DNA of 64,000 bases from Leucobacter ruminantium (GCF_017565705.1 NZ_JAGDYL010000023.1:1-64000); one strand, 5' to 3'; numbered from the stretch's first letter, positions 1-8,870 are shown. Translations and numbers: made by a program. The notes: generated by a model from the letters alone, not told the origin.

Positions 1-60
1 ACGGTTCATGGCGACGCGCACGACGTCATCACGGAACTCCTGCGGATACCTGGTTGCCAT
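1..60 (-). CDS. IS3-family transposase OrfA, N-terminus (partial)
   Basis: The reverse strand reads an ATG at 58-60 followed by ATRYPQEFRDDVVRVAMNR and then runs off the window edge. The YPxEFRDxVVRVA start is typical of the helix-turn-helix OrfA subunit of IS3-family transposases, which binds the IS ends. Only 20 codons are visible, so it cannot be said whether the insertion sequence is intact. The terminal inverted repeat should lie between 61 and 219, but I could not identify it. Its position beside cargo genes fits an insertion at or near the left part of the mobile element. Confidence 0.6.
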   Translation of the reverse strand, partial: MATRYPQEFRDDVVRVAMNR

Positions 61-219
61 AGTGATCATCCTTCCAGGCCAGCCGAAACTAGCCATGTCG
101 AATGTCACCTAAACGTGCAGCAGCCCCTGATGCCTTGCCGATCCGTGCACTACCCAGCTGTGAGACCGTAGGACAGCCCTAAGCGTCAACCGTTCAGCAA
201 ACGGCAGAACAGGCGAACA

Positions 220-1350
220 ATGATCTCTAACGAAAAGGCACAAGAAGTCGCACGGCGACTCGGAGTAGCCAGCCACCCACCACTCGACCAGATGGCCGAG
301 GCCATTGCTCTCTTTGCGCCGTCCGGCTGGGCGATGTGTGGGAACTGGCATCTCGCCGGGACCCTGCAAGTTCTGCAGCAAGCTGGCGCAGGTCTGACCG
401 ACGAACAGCTCGATGAAGCAATCACAGAAATGTGGAACACGGATGGCGCCGGACTTCTGAAACTCGCAGCGATTCCAATCCGGCGCTGGTCGAACGCACA
501 CAAGCCGTTCAAACAGATCCTCTGGGATCGCGTCACGCTTATAGAGAAGGCCATCGCACATCACTTTGAAGGCTCCTACGAAGCTTCGATTCCGATCCTT
601 CTGGCACAGATCGACGGCATGAGCCGTGACCTCACGGGGCAATCGTTCTTTTCCAAAGGAAACAACGATCCCTACCTGGACGATGAGACAGTTGCCGGGA
701 TGGAGATCAATCTCCCTGTCGTTCGTGCCCTGTTCTCCGAGGACGTCCGGCCAACCGGAACGTATGGCAAGCTATCTCGACACGGGGTGTTGCACGGACG
801 CGACCTCGGATACGCCACACGGGTGAACTCCACAAAGACAATCGTGCTCGTTGCCGCACTCGCCGAGTACCTCCCAAAGGTCGCCGACGACACAGGTGCC
901 GGACTCCGGCGGGAACACGAAAGCCAGGTCGCTGGTTCGACTGCAACAGATGAAATCGGCCGGCTCGTTGACGACCGGCATGTTCCCGAGGTTCACCAGG
1001 TTGCCTGGGATGTCAGCAGCGCCTACTTGGATGCCGTTCTCTTCGCGCCCGGACCATTCGATGCGGCGCTCCAGGTGCAGAACGCGGCGCAGAAGCATGG
1101 CCTGGATCCTCATACGTTCACCGTCGAGACCGACGCCATCGGATGGCAGTGGTATTACACCCTCCCCTCCGCTCAAACGCTTGGATACGCAAGTCGTCCA
1201 GGCACAAGTGCGCAACGAACGGGCCCGGACATCTGGCGTTGGGATGCGTCTCGACCGCCGCGCACCTTCCCTTGGTCCGGCGAGGTCGAGTGGCGTTCTG
1301 ATGACGAGTTCCCCCGATCACCGAACTGGGAACCAAAAGTCGTCCTGTGA
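220..1350 (+). CDS. Hypothetical cargo protein with HEPN-like RHxxLH motif
   Basis: A 376-residue soluble protein with no signal peptide or membrane segment. The N-terminal half is helical and acidic. At residues 187-192 it carries RHGVLH, followed by GRDLGYATRVNSTKTIVLVAAL. An R-polar-x-x-x-H motif next to an LHG turn is the usual active-site signature of HEPN ribonuclease-like domains, and the following GY-TR-NS-K run resembles conserved proteins of phage-defence and abortive-infection neighbourhoods (family memory, not a search). The C-terminal 150 residues are Trp- and Pro-rich and not recognised. It stands alone, rightward, next to an IS fragment, and has a visibly lower GC content than the conjugation genes. 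A defence role is inference. Confidence 0.75.
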   Translation: MISNEKAQEVARRLGVASHPPLDQMAEAIALFAPSGWAMCGNWHLAGTLQVLQQAGAGLTDEQLDEAITEMWNTDGAGLLKLAAIPIRRWSNAHKPFKQILWDRVTLIEKAIAHHFEGSYEASIPILLAQIDGMSRDLTGQSFFSKGNNDPYLDDETVAGMEINLPVVRALFSEDVRPTGTYGKLSRHGVLHGRDLGYATRVNSTKTIVLVAALAEYLPKVADDTGAGLRREHESQVAGSTATDEIGRLVDDRHVPEVHQVAWDVSSAYLDAVLFAPGPFDAALQVQNAAQKHGLDPHTFTVETDAIGWQWYYTLPSAQTLGYASRPGTSAQRTGPDIWRWDASRPPRTFPWSGEVEWRSDDEFPRSPNWEPKVVL

Positions 1351-1432
1351 ACGGTTGTCCCATGTTACTCGGAACCGCGATTGGCTCCACTGTCTTATGG
1401 AGGCTCAGAATGTTTCAGAAGCTTGATCGCTC

Positions 1433-1843
1433 CTACGACACACGACGGACTTCTTCCGGCTTGAAGTGTTCAACGAAGAGCCGCCCCAGTTCTGCCCAGT
1501 CCTCAGCGGAGACCTCATCGTCCGAGTGGTGTTCCAATGCCTCTTCGACAGTCCAATCTTGAGTGAGGTAGGGCGCGCACCACTGGCTCTCGTCCCACGC
1601 CGCGATGGCCCCCTGTCGGCGTTCTGACTTGCCGAGGCCGATCCAGAACATATTGCCGGGGTCATGACCGCCGATACTCGGGAAGAACCTCGCTTCTGGC
1701 CATCGACGCCAGGCGTGGTTGAATGCGAATTCAAGCGCCATCTTCTTGCTTGTGACCGCTTCAACACCCTGAGCAAGCACTCCAAGAGCCATCCCAACGA
1801 CGACAGTCTTGACTTGCTGATCTTTGATTTGCGCCACACCCAA
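1433..1843 (-). CDS. Hypothetical protein (136 aa)
   Basis: A small soluble protein, not recognised. Residues 7-26 form a hydrophobic amphipathic stretch (VVVGMALGVLAQGVEAV), then a Trp-rich centre (HAWRRWP, MFWIGLG, AAWDESQWCAPYL) and an acidic C-terminus. It begins 3 bases after the stop of the small membrane protein at 1847-2191 and the two are probably co-transcribed. An overlapping longer frame (1405-1860) has worse composition and was not chosen. Function cannot be proposed. Confidence 0.55.
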   Translation of the reverse strand: MGVAQIKDQQVKTVVVGMALGVLAQGVEAVTSKKMALEFAFNHAWRRWPEARFFPSIGGHDPGNMFWIGLGKSERRQGAIAAWDESQWCAPYLTQDWTVEEALEHHSDDEVSAEDWAELGRLFVEHFKPEEVRRVS

Positions 1844-1846
1844 ATT

Positions 1847-2191
1847 CTACCGCTCACCACTGAGACGCTGTTCCTTCCAACGGGCGATCGCCTCTCGCGT
1901 CCGAGCCTTCGCGAGTAGTAGCAAGCTGATCGGGCCGACCGCGAGGAACGCGATTCCCATGACGAGGCACCACAGGAGCGGCACGCTGAACAAGGCGTTC
2001 CCGCCGTCCTCGAGAATGCCCTTGAAGATGTTCGCGATAAGGAAGTACGGCACCGCGAGAAGCATCGCGGGAATGCCCCACTTGTGGCTGTCGCGGCGGT
2101 GGACGATCCGCTGGATGAGCCGGAGCCTGGGAAGGTAGCGGCACAGAGCAGCGACCACGCTCGCGACTCCCGAGACGATGAAGCCCAACAT
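1847..2191 (-). CDS. Small integral membrane protein (114 aa)
   Basis: Three hydrophobic segments are visible, at about residues 1-20, 39-58 and 68-95, with a basic loop after the first (RLRLIQRIVHRRDSHK) and a basic C-terminal tail. The ATG at 2189-2191 was chosen because GAGAGGA lies at normal distance upstream; the open frame runs further upstream but is arginine-rich and overlaps the relaxase gene in another frame. It is the first gene of a likely two-gene leftward operon with the 136-residue hypothetical protein. The family is not recognised; a membrane-located accessory or immunity role is only a guess. Confidence 0.65.
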   Translation of the reverse strand: MLGFIVSGVASVVAALCRYLPRLRLIQRIVHRRDSHKWGIPAMLLAVPYFLIANIFKGILEDGGNALFSVPLLWCLVMGIAFLAVGPISLLLLAKARTREAIARWKEQRLSGER

Positions 2192-2348
2192 GATGATTCC
2201 TCTCAATAGCGCACTGCTGTAGGTAGCGGCGCTATTGGAGGTGGCCCGAAGGCCCGGCCCGGAGGCGAAATGTGTCGTGCAGGTTTCTGCCGCTGCCCTT
2301 TTACTGTACGTCGGACAGCCGAGAAGCGGAACAGGCCTCGGCTCGCGC

Positions 2349-5300
2349 CTACAACGATCGCCCTCCCCGGCGCGTGGACGCATTCGCCGCAGCCGTCGGC
2401 CGCGCCCGCTGAGTCGTGAGTGCGCGTGCGCGCTGGAGTGCTTGTGCGGCGCGGGCCTCGTCGATCTTCTGCGCGATCCCGGAGGCTTCCGGTCCGAGCG
2501 GATCGTCATCGATGATCCCGTAGCGGTCGCGGTACGCGGCGACCGTGCGCGCATACCGCGACCAGGCCTCCTGCTTTCGCGGATCATCGGGCCGCGCCCC
2601 GAGCGCCCGCACCCACGGCGCACCTTCTGTGGCGGCTTGCTCAGCGAGAGTGGCAGCGCGTTGCTCGATGAGCTGGTGCCGCTCCGCGAGCGCCTGCCGC
2701 ATATCCGACTCGGTGATCCCACCTGCGACTGGGATCAGTCCCACGATCAACCGTGGCGCCTGCGCCGTGCGTCCTCCGCTGGCGGGATGCTCGGTCGCGG
2801 TCGCGACCCGCCAGTGCAGGACGGAGGCGATGTCATCGGCATCATCGAAGCCGCGCGCTTTGACGAGGCGCGGGAAGAGCCGGCCAACGTCATGGTGATT
2901 CGCCTCTGCCCGGCGGAGCTCAGCGGCGAGGGCACCGAACGCTTCAGAGTCGAGCACTGCATCCGCCTGCGTGGTGGTGAGGCTGGATGCCCGGATGAGG
3001 GTGGCCCAGCGGTCGTGTTGGGCTTCGGTGGCGATGGTCTCATACTCGGCGGCGAGCTGCCGGATCGACCCCCACTTTTCCTGCTCCTGCTCGATCGTCT
3101 CGTGCACCGACAGCTCCGCCCCGGAATGGTTCAGCACGCCGAATAGCACGCGCCGTGCGGCTTCTTCTGGGTCTTCGACTTCGTGCGGGTGCTGGTGCGC
3201 GTCGTCCGGGGCGTCGACGGCGACGTAGGCGTAGTTCCCGTCGCGGCCGCGAGTCAGCGCGACATACAGGTTCTCCCGCGTCATCGACGGATCAGCCAAC
3301 ACGTGCGCCGTATCGACAGTGACACCTTGGGCGCGGTACGCGGTGACGGCGTAGCCCAGATCAAGATGCTCGGAGACGTAGGCGGCGGGCAGCACGATCG
3401 AGCCGCCGCGATCCCGGTTCGCAGGTCGGATCGTCGCGGAGCCGTCGCGCCGCACCTTAGTGATGATCCACCGGTTCCCGTTCTGCACCCACGCTGAGCC
3501 CGAGCGAAGATCCCGCCGGTTCTTCCTCGTGATGACCACATCGCCGACGGCGGCGGTCGCCCCGCCGTCGAGGGTCACTTCGCCGCGGATGGGTTTGACG
3601 ATGCCTGTAAGGATGAGTTCGGTGCGGGCGCGGAGGTTGAGCGCGGTCATGGATTCTGCGGCGTCGGTGACGAGGATCGACACGACCCCGGCTTCCCGGT
3701 CTGCTCGCCATGCCTCATACGCTCGTGCGGTCATGTCCTCGGTATCGCCGCCGGTGATGCGGCCTGCGTCCTGGTAGGTGTCGATCACGTCGGTGTGGCC
3801 GAGGCGGAGCCCGAGCGACGCTCGCTTCTCCCACTCGTTCGTGAAGCGGTGGATCGTGAAGAGCTCCGGGGTGTCGTGGCGGTTGGCGGCGAGGAGCCCG
3901 AAGGCGCCGGCGGCTTCGACGGCTTGGAGCTGCGAATAGTCGCCGACCAGCAGGACTTTCGCACCACTGTCGGCGGCGAGGCTCGTGATGCGGTCAAGCG
4001 AGAGGGTTCCGGCGAGGCTCGCTTCATCGATGATGACCAGCTGCCCCGCCCGGAACTCGGCTCGGCCCATGAGGTGCAGAGTCCACCAGCGTGCGGTGTT
4101 CTCCGTCTGAATGTCGAGGTCATCAGCGAGGACTTCCGCAGCGACCACCGACGGCGCGAGCCCCACCACCGAGCCTTTGCCGTGCTGCTGTTCCCATGCA
4201 TGGCGTAGTGCGTTCATGGCGGTGGTTTTCCCGGTGCCGGCCGGGCCGACGAGGAGGTCGAGCGTCCTTCCTGAGACCGCGATCTTGGTGAGGGCGTCGG
4301 CTTGGTCGGGGCCGAGCATCCTGCCTTCCCGATCCGGCGCGCTCGTGATCCGTTCGATCACCGCGAGTGGCAGCGTTGGCGCGGTCATCATCCGGGAACG
4401 ATCCAGGAGCCTGGCCTCGGCCTCCAGCAGTTCGGTCGAGGAGAACAGGGCCGAGTGGCGGGGTCGGAATGCGGTTGTGCCGTCGGCGCGCTGGAACCGG
4501 GCCGGGGTCGAGGCGAGCTCGGGCGGGGTGAGTCGCAGCGAGGCACGCTCGGCGGCATCGACGACCAGACCGGTTACGGCTTCCCGATCCCGGGTCGTCG
4601 CGAACCGGTACTCCATCGTCTGCCGTGCGGCTTCCGCGGTGAGGTTCCAGCGATGCCACGTGGAACGCTTCGCGCCGACGGCCTCGACTACGTTGTGCGC
4701 GATCGCCTCGATCAGATCGAGCGGCACATCATCCGCGCGCAGCACCCGCACTTCACCTGCAGGGATCGCTTCACGCGCCCACTCGCCGGCATCACGGCCC
4801 AGCTTCTTCGTGGCACGCTTGCGCCATTCACTCGTCAGGTCGGCGAGGGATCGGACATGCTTCTCGGGCCGGGTTTCGAGGGTGGCTTGCGCGCGGAGCT
4901 TGATGACCGTAGCGGCCGACGGCTGACGGCCGTGCTTCGCGATGTAGTCGGCGATGAGGCGATCCTTCGCGGCATCGATCTGATGCGCCCGGGTAGAGAA
5001 CTCGAGCACGAGTTCTTCCGGCACGGTCTTGATCGCCCAGGCGGGGTTCCGATCCCGGCCACGTTCCCGCGCTTCCCATTCGACGCCGAGGAGGCGGGTG
5101 AGGTGGTCGGCGATGATCGCCTCGTGCAGTTCGGAGAGCGCGACGGTGGCAGCGTGCATGGGGCGGCCGTCGAGCGACCGCCACTTCCCATCGAGCACCG
5201 TCCGCACCTTGTTCGACACGACAACGTGCGTGTGCAGGTGCGGGTCAGAGGCGCGGGAGTCGTAGTGGTCGTAGGCGGTCGCCGCGATCCCGAAGGCATC

Positions 5301-5909
5301 GACTTGCGCGACCGCGCCCCCGTCGGCGCCGGTCGATCCGATGCGGGTGGCGGCGACCTCGCGTTCCATGAACTCGATCACCTCCGCAATCGCCGCATGA
5401 TGCGCGTCAGCGATCAGGGATTGCGTGCCCGCGTCTGCGACCGCCCACAGCACCGACGCCGACTTCGGCAACGAGAACGTGTAGTCGTACCCAGCGACGG
5501 CCTTCCTGGTGCCGCGGCGTCGTTCCTCGTCCTCGATTTGCGCGACGGCCTCCGCGCGGGAGGCCGGGCCGAGCTCAGCATCGAGGGCTTCGACACGGGC
5601 TTCGATGCGCTCTGCCTGGGTTGAGTAGACCGGGTAGGCGTGACCGAGCGGATCACCGGTCACGGGATCGCGGCCCATACCGATCAGGAGCTGTAGTTGC
5701 TCTTCCATCACTTCATTGCCGGTCGCGATCTGCCCGCCGGCGAGCTGCACAACTCCGGCGCCGAGCCACCGTCCGGGCGGGTTCCCGACTTCGGCGTAGT
5801 AGCGCGTGAGCGGGGTGGACAGTGAGCGGTCGCCGTCGCCGGTGACCACGGAGCGCAGGAGGTATTTATAGCCGTCGCCGGCGCTCATCACCCGCATCGA
5901 AACCGTCAC
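2349..5909 (-). CDS. MobF-family conjugative relaxase-helicase (TrwC/TraA-like)
   Basis: A 1186-residue protein expected to nick the element's oriT, stay bound to the 5' end and unwind the transferred strand. The N-terminal relaxase domain has the three-histidine metal site HLHTH (H224, H226, H228) and a paired tyrosine YY at 37-38 as nucleophile candidates. A superfamily 1 helicase follows, with Walker A GPAGTGKT (555-562), a VIIDEAS Walker B near 618 and a late YRAQGVTVDTAHV helicase motif. Size and domain order match MobF relaxases of actinobacterial plasmids and ICEs. The start is GTG at 5907-5909, with AAGGGAG 8 bases upstream; this GTG overlaps the TGA of a small upstream frame (GTGA). 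The oriT itself was not located. Confidence 0.95.
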   Translation of the reverse strand: MTVSMRVMSAGDGYKYLLRSVVTGDGDRSLSTPLTRYYAEVGNPPGRWLGAGVVQLAGGQIATGNEVMEEQLQLLIGMGRDPVTGDPLGHAYPVYSTQAERIEARVEALDAELGPASRAEAVAQIEDEERRRGTRKAVAGYDYTFSLPKSASVLWAVADAGTQSLIADAHHAAIAEVIEFMEREVAATRIGSTGADGGAVAQVDAFGIAATAYDHYDSRASDPHLHTHVVVSNKVRTVLDGKWRSLDGRPMHAATVALSELHEAIIADHLTRLLGVEWEARERGRDRNPAWAIKTVPEELVLEFSTRAHQIDAAKDRLIADYIAKHGRQPSAATVIKLRAQATLETRPEKHVRSLADLTSEWRKRATKKLGRDAGEWAREAIPAGEVRVLRADDVPLDLIEAIAHNVVEAVGAKRSTWHRWNLTAEAARQTMEYRFATTRDREAVTGLVVDAAERASLRLTPPELASTPARFQRADGTTAFRPRHSALFSSTELLEAEARLLDRSRMMTAPTLPLAVIERITSAPDREGRMLGPDQADALTKIAVSGRTLDLLVGPAGTGKTTAMNALRHAWEQQHGKGSVVGLAPSVVAAEVLADDLDIQTENTARWWTLHLMGRAEFRAGQLVIIDEASLAGTLSLDRITSLAADSGAKVLLVGDYSQLQAVEAAGAFGLLAANRHDTPELFTIHRFTNEWEKRASLGLRLGHTDVIDTYQDAGRITGGDTEDMTARAYEAWRADREAGVVSILVTDAAESMTALNLRARTELILTGIVKPIRGEVTLDGGATAAVGDVVITRKNRRDLRSGSAWVQNGNRWIITKVRRDGSATIRPANRDRGGSIVLPAAYVSEHLDLGYAVTAYRAQGVTVDTAHVLADPSMTRENLYVALTRGRDGNYAYVAVDAPDDAHQHPHEVEDPEEAARRVLFGVLNHSGAELSVHETIEQEQEKWGSIRQLAAEYETIATEAQHDRWATLIRASSLTTTQADAVLDSEAFGALAAELRRAEANHHDVGRLFPRLVKARGFDDADDIASVLHWRVATATEHPASGGRTAQAPRLIVGLIPVAGGITESDMRQALAERHQLIEQRAATLAEQAATEGAPWVRALGARPDDPRKQEAWSRYARTVAAYRDRYGIIDDDPLGPEASGIAQKIDEARAAQALQRARALTTQRARPTAAANASTRRGGRSL

Positions 5910-6121
5910 AGTTGTGGCTCCCTTCCATCGTGCAATCCGGGGGTTGCGTGAGGGGTTGCAGCCTGTCTCCGCGCAACCCCGGCCAAGATCAGAACAGTGT
6001 TGGACCCGCAGGCTTCTTCGGCGTCGCGCGCCTTGGCTGGGGCGTCGGCAACCGGCGCGATTGCGTCTGCAAGTCCTGAGATTGCAGACGTTCGGCGAGC
6101 ACGCGCTTCACATCGCTCCAT
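5906..6121 (-). CDS. Possible small Ala/Arg-rich protein coupled to the relaxase
   Basis: A 71-codon frame that starts 14 bases inside the end of the 108-residue gene upstream and ends in a TGA sharing bases with the relaxase GTG. Such tight overlap on both sides is the pattern of translational coupling, which is the main argument for it being real. The product is rich in Ala and Arg, has no recognised domain and no membrane segment. In high-GC DNA such a frame can arise by chance, so confidence is low. Confidence 0.35.
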   Translation of the reverse strand: MERCEARARRTSAISGLADAIAPVADAPAKARDAEEACGSNTVLILAGVARRQAATPHATPGLHDGREPQL

Positions 6122-6434
6122 AAGTCGGGGCGGTCATGGTGGGGGCGTCGCGTCCGCAGTCTTGGCGGAGGTCGTTGAGGAAGCGGGCGCGTCGGTCTGG
6201 GGTGGAGAGCTGGGCTTCGTAGAAGCCGTCGAGGTTGTAGTGCGCGATGAACCCGAAGTAGCCGTGATTGGAGAGCCCGTCATAGAGAGATCGGGTGAAG
6301 CGCTCGCGCGGGCAGTCGGCGGCTATGAAGCGCAGCAGTGCGTTCACGAACCGCGCCTTGCGCTCCGGTGTGCCCGACTCCCAACCCGAGGCCACGAACT
6401 GGGCTGGCTGATACCTCGGCGCTCTCGTGCTCAT
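6108..6434 (-). CDS. Hypothetical ICE protein upstream of relaxase (108 aa)
   Basis: A soluble 108-residue protein, not assigned to a family. It has an aromatic-rich middle (SLYDGLSNHGYFGFIAHYNLDGFYEAQL) and paired blocks of the form ERKARFVNALLRF and RRARFLNDLRQD, which look like a short internal repeat. It is the first gene of the leftward relaxase operon, a position often held by relaxosome accessory or regulatory proteins, but nothing in the sequence proves that. Its ribosome binding site (GGAGGAAGG, 9 bases before ATG) lies in one arm of an inverted repeat, suggesting control of translation. Confidence 0.7.
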   Translation of the reverse strand: MSTRAPRYQPAQFVASGWESGTPERKARFVNALLRFIAADCPRERFTRSLYDGLSNHGYFGFIAHYNLDGFYEAQLSTPDRRARFLNDLRQDCGRDAPTMTAPTYGAM

Positions 6435-6435
6435 G

Positions 6436-6483
6436 GCGCGCTTCCTTCCTCCGTGGGGTCTCGATCAGGAGGAAGGTGCGCGC
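6436..6483 (-). promoter_or_regulatory. Inverted repeat covering the ribosome binding site of the relaxase operon
   Basis: Arms at 6436-6452 and 6468-6483 pair through GCGCGC at the base and TTCCTCC/GGAGGAA at the top, with one small asymmetry and a 15-base loop. In the leftward mRNA the second arm contains the Shine-Dalgarno sequence of the 108-residue gene, so the hairpin would hide it. It could be a translational switch, or alternatively an oriT-type repeat near the relaxase; the sequence alone does not decide. Confidence 0.5.
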
Positions 6484-6761
6484 AGTCAGCTACAGCGCGA
6501 CGAGCGGATCGGCGCGAGCAAGGTGTGACTTCTGGGGCGAACAATGCTCACTTCAAACCGCAGATGCAAGACGCGTGGAAGCTCAGGGGCGAGGCCGATG
6601 ACGTGGCGGCCGGCGGTGGATTGACTGAGTTGCCGTGGTGGGCGTCGGTGGTGCTGACCGCGGGCGCTGGGCGGGTGTTCGGAATGGGTGTCGGGTGCAC
6701 CTGAGAGGTGACCATCCGGCAGCACTATGCCTGCCGGGATCACCAATCACCGGGAGCCCCA
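6484..6761. other. Non-coding spacer between divergent operons
   Basis: About 280 bases between the leftward relaxase operon and the rightward methyltransferase. It should contain both promoters and possibly oriT. A CGGGAG Shine-Dalgarno element lies just before the methyltransferase ATG at 6762. I see no convincing -35/-10 pair. Frames in it are short and lack initiation signals. Confidence 0.5.
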
Positions 6762-7877
6762 ATGCGAGAAGACCCCGCCACGCCCGCCGACCTCACGCCG
6801 CTGCGTGTCGGGTCGTTGTTTTCCGGCTATGGGGGCCTCGATCTCGCCGTCGAGCACGTGTTCCATGCCCGGACGGTCTGGTTCTCAGAAATCAGCGTCG
6901 TGCAGCGCGTCTTCGCCCGCCATTGGCCGGATGCCCCGAACCTCGGCGATATCACGGCTGTTGATTGGAGCGCAGTGTCGCCGGTGGATATTCTCTGCGG
7001 CGGGTTCCCCTGCCAGGACGTCTCGACCGTCGGGAAGATGGCTGGCCTCGCACCGGGCACTCGTTCCGGTCTCTGGTCGTACATGGCCGAAGCGATCGAC
7101 CAGCTCCGCCCCGAGTTCGTAGTCATCGAGAACGTACGCGGCCTGCTCTCCGCAACCGCCGTTCGCGCAGCCCCGACCGCTGCAACCCCCGAAGGAGCTC
7201 CCGATGCAACCCCTGACCCTGCAACCCTTCGCGATCTGGAACCCGGCATGTGGGGTGTGGGAGACGAGTCAGGTCGACCTCTCCGGGCGCTTGGCGCCGT
7301 TCTCGGGGACTTGGCCGACCTCGGGTATGACGCGGCATGGCTCGGCCTTCCCGCTTCCGCCGTCGGTGCCCCGCATCCCAGGTTTCGTGTGTTCGTCCTC
7401 GCCCGTGCCGCTGTTCCGGACGCCGTTGGCGTCGGATTCGTCTCGCGGTGGGGAAAGCCTCGATCAGGTGCGGGCGAGGCGGGGAACGATCGCGCTCTCC
7501 CATCAGGTCATCGACCTCGTATTGAACGGGCCCTATACCTCGAATCGGCGTGTGGGCGAATCGGAGATGCTGTGGTCCCTGGTCGGGCACATCTTCGAGC
7601 TTGGGGACGATACGCTGCCGCGATCGCCAGGTGGGAGCACGTCACCGGAATGACGGCTCCGGCCCCTGCTCTGCACCGGGCAGGGCAGGGGTTACGTCCC
7701 TCGCCGGGGTTCGTGGAATGGCTCATGGGCCTCCCGCCCGGATGGGTGACGGCCCCGGTGCTGGGGTTGACGGCGAATCAGCAGCTCACAGCGCTCGGCA
7801 ACGGGGTGCTTCCCCTCCATGCCGTCAGCGCGCTGAATGCCCTCGCTGCGGCGTTCCCTGGACCCCCGTCGCGGTAG
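6762..7877 (+). CDS. C5-cytosine DNA methyltransferase (orphan)
   Basis: A 371-residue enzyme transferring a methyl group from S-adenosylmethionine to C5 of cytosine in a specific DNA sequence. Visible motifs: I (VGSLFSGYGGLDLA, about 16-29), IV with the catalytic cysteine (GGFPCQDVS, C84), VI (ENVRG, 123-127), VIII (APHPRFRVFVLAR) and a C-terminal ALGNGV motif X. The variable region between VIII and X is the likely target-recognition domain. No restriction endonuclease gene is adjacent, so it is probably an orphan that modifies element DNA. ATG 6762 was chosen because GGGAG precedes it; an upstream in-frame GTG at 6708 has poor signals. It converges on the AraC gene with 3 bases between stops. 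Confidence 0.9.
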   Translation: MREDPATPADLTPLRVGSLFSGYGGLDLAVEHVFHARTVWFSEISVVQRVFARHWPDAPNLGDITAVDWSAVSPVDILCGGFPCQDVSTVGKMAGLAPGTRSGLWSYMAEAIDQLRPEFVVIENVRGLLSATAVRAAPTAATPEGAPDATPDPATLRDLEPGMWGVGDESGRPLRALGAVLGDLADLGYDAAWLGLPASAVGAPHPRFRVFVLARAAVPDAVGVGFVSRWGKPRSGAGEAGNDRALPSGHRPRIERALYLESACGRIGDAVVPGRAHLRAWGRYAAAIARWEHVTGMTAPAPALHRAGQGLRPSPGFVEWLMGLPPGWVTAPVLGLTANQQLTALGNGVLPLHAVSALNALAAAFPGPPSR

Positions 7878-7880
7878 GGC

Positions 7881-8870
7881 CTATGCGTCGTCGCGGTTGC
7901 GGGCCCGGTACTGGGTGGGGGTGATGCCGTGGTGCCTGGTAAATGCGGCGGTGGCGTGGGTGCGGCTGTGCCATCCGGCAAGCCTCGCGGCTTCTGCGAT
8001 GCTGACCCCTGGGCGTTCGGTGAGGAGGGCGGCCATGCGGTAGGCGCGGGCGCGGGCGAGATAGGTGGCGGGAGGTATCCCGTAGGTGGCGGTGAACACG
8101 CGCCGCAGCTGCGACGGGGACAGGTGCACGCGGGCGGCGAGCCCTACGGTCGTCCAGCGGGCGTCGGGCTCTGCGGTGAGGAGTTCCGCGACCATGCGGG
8201 CCTCGGGTCTCGGCCCGGCACGGCGTGCCCCAAGATCGAGAGCGTGTGCGGTGGCCGGGATGCCAGGATCCGCGGGCGGGGTGGCGTGGAGGTTCCCGAG
8301 TTCGGTGATGAGAGTCCAGGACAAGCTCATCGCCTGGGCGTGGTGTTCGAGGCCGAGAGGGAGCGAGAGGGCTTCGTCGAGGCGGTCGAGGACGTCGCAG
8401 ACCCGGCGAAGGACCGGCTCGGTGAGGCGGGTCTCGTGGATCGGGGCGTGGTAGATGGCGTCGAGCATGCGCTTTGCTGCGGCACGGTCTGGGAGGAGGC
8501 CGGTGTAGAGCCAGTAGAGCTCGTCGATGATGTAGCGGCGGTCGAACCCGACCCGGGTCACCTCGTACCCGGGGTCTGGGGTGATCTGGTAGCTTACGCC
8601 GGCGTCGATTGCGAGCACGTCTCCCGCGGCAAGCGGCAGTTTCCCGGCCGGGGACGCGAACTGCGCCCTCCCGGCCCGAACGAACTTGTACACGATCCTC
8701 GGGTCCTGCAAGCGCGCGGGCGCATCCATCACGGTGGTGACGATCGTGAGCGGCACACCCCGGCCTGTTGCAGGGCTGCCGCCGGTGGCGAGGAAACGGT
8801 GCGGCAAGGCTCCGTCCACCCCGGGGGCGAGAGCGGTCTCGTCCTGCGGCTGGGCGGGGTCTTGGTGCAT
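7881..8870 (-). CDS. AraC-family transcriptional regulator with cupin sensor
   Basis: A 329-residue regulator. Residues 40-130 form a cupin-type ligand-binding barrel (for example KFVRAGRAQFASPAGKLPL and AGDVLAIDAG); the last 100 residues hold two helix-turn-helix units, including VGLAARVHLSPSQLRRVF and ISIA/VSIAEAARLAGW-type motifs, ending in the ITPTQYRAR signature of AraC proteins. The ATG at 8868-8870 was preferred because sequence upstream in the open frame is Arg/Pro-rich and unlike the family; its Shine-Dalgarno spacing is tight, so the start is uncertain. Targets are unknown. It lies downstream of and codirectional with the giant surface-protein gene, so control of that gene is possible but unproven. 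Confidence 0.85.
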   Translation of the reverse strand: MHQDPAQPQDETALAPGVDGALPHRFLATGGSPATGRGVPLTIVTTVMDAPARLQDPRIVYKFVRAGRAQFASPAGKLPLAAGDVLAIDAGVSYQITPDPGYEVTRVGFDRRYIIDELYWLYTGLLPDRAAAKRMLDAIYHAPIHETRLTEPVLRRVCDVLDRLDEALSLPLGLEHHAQAMSLSWTLITELGNLHATPPADPGIPATAHALDLGARRAGPRPEARMVAELLTAEPDARWTTVGLAARVHLSPSQLRRVFTATYGIPPATYLARARAYRMAALLTERPGVSIAEAARLAGWHSRTHATAAFTRHHGITPTQYRARNRDDA

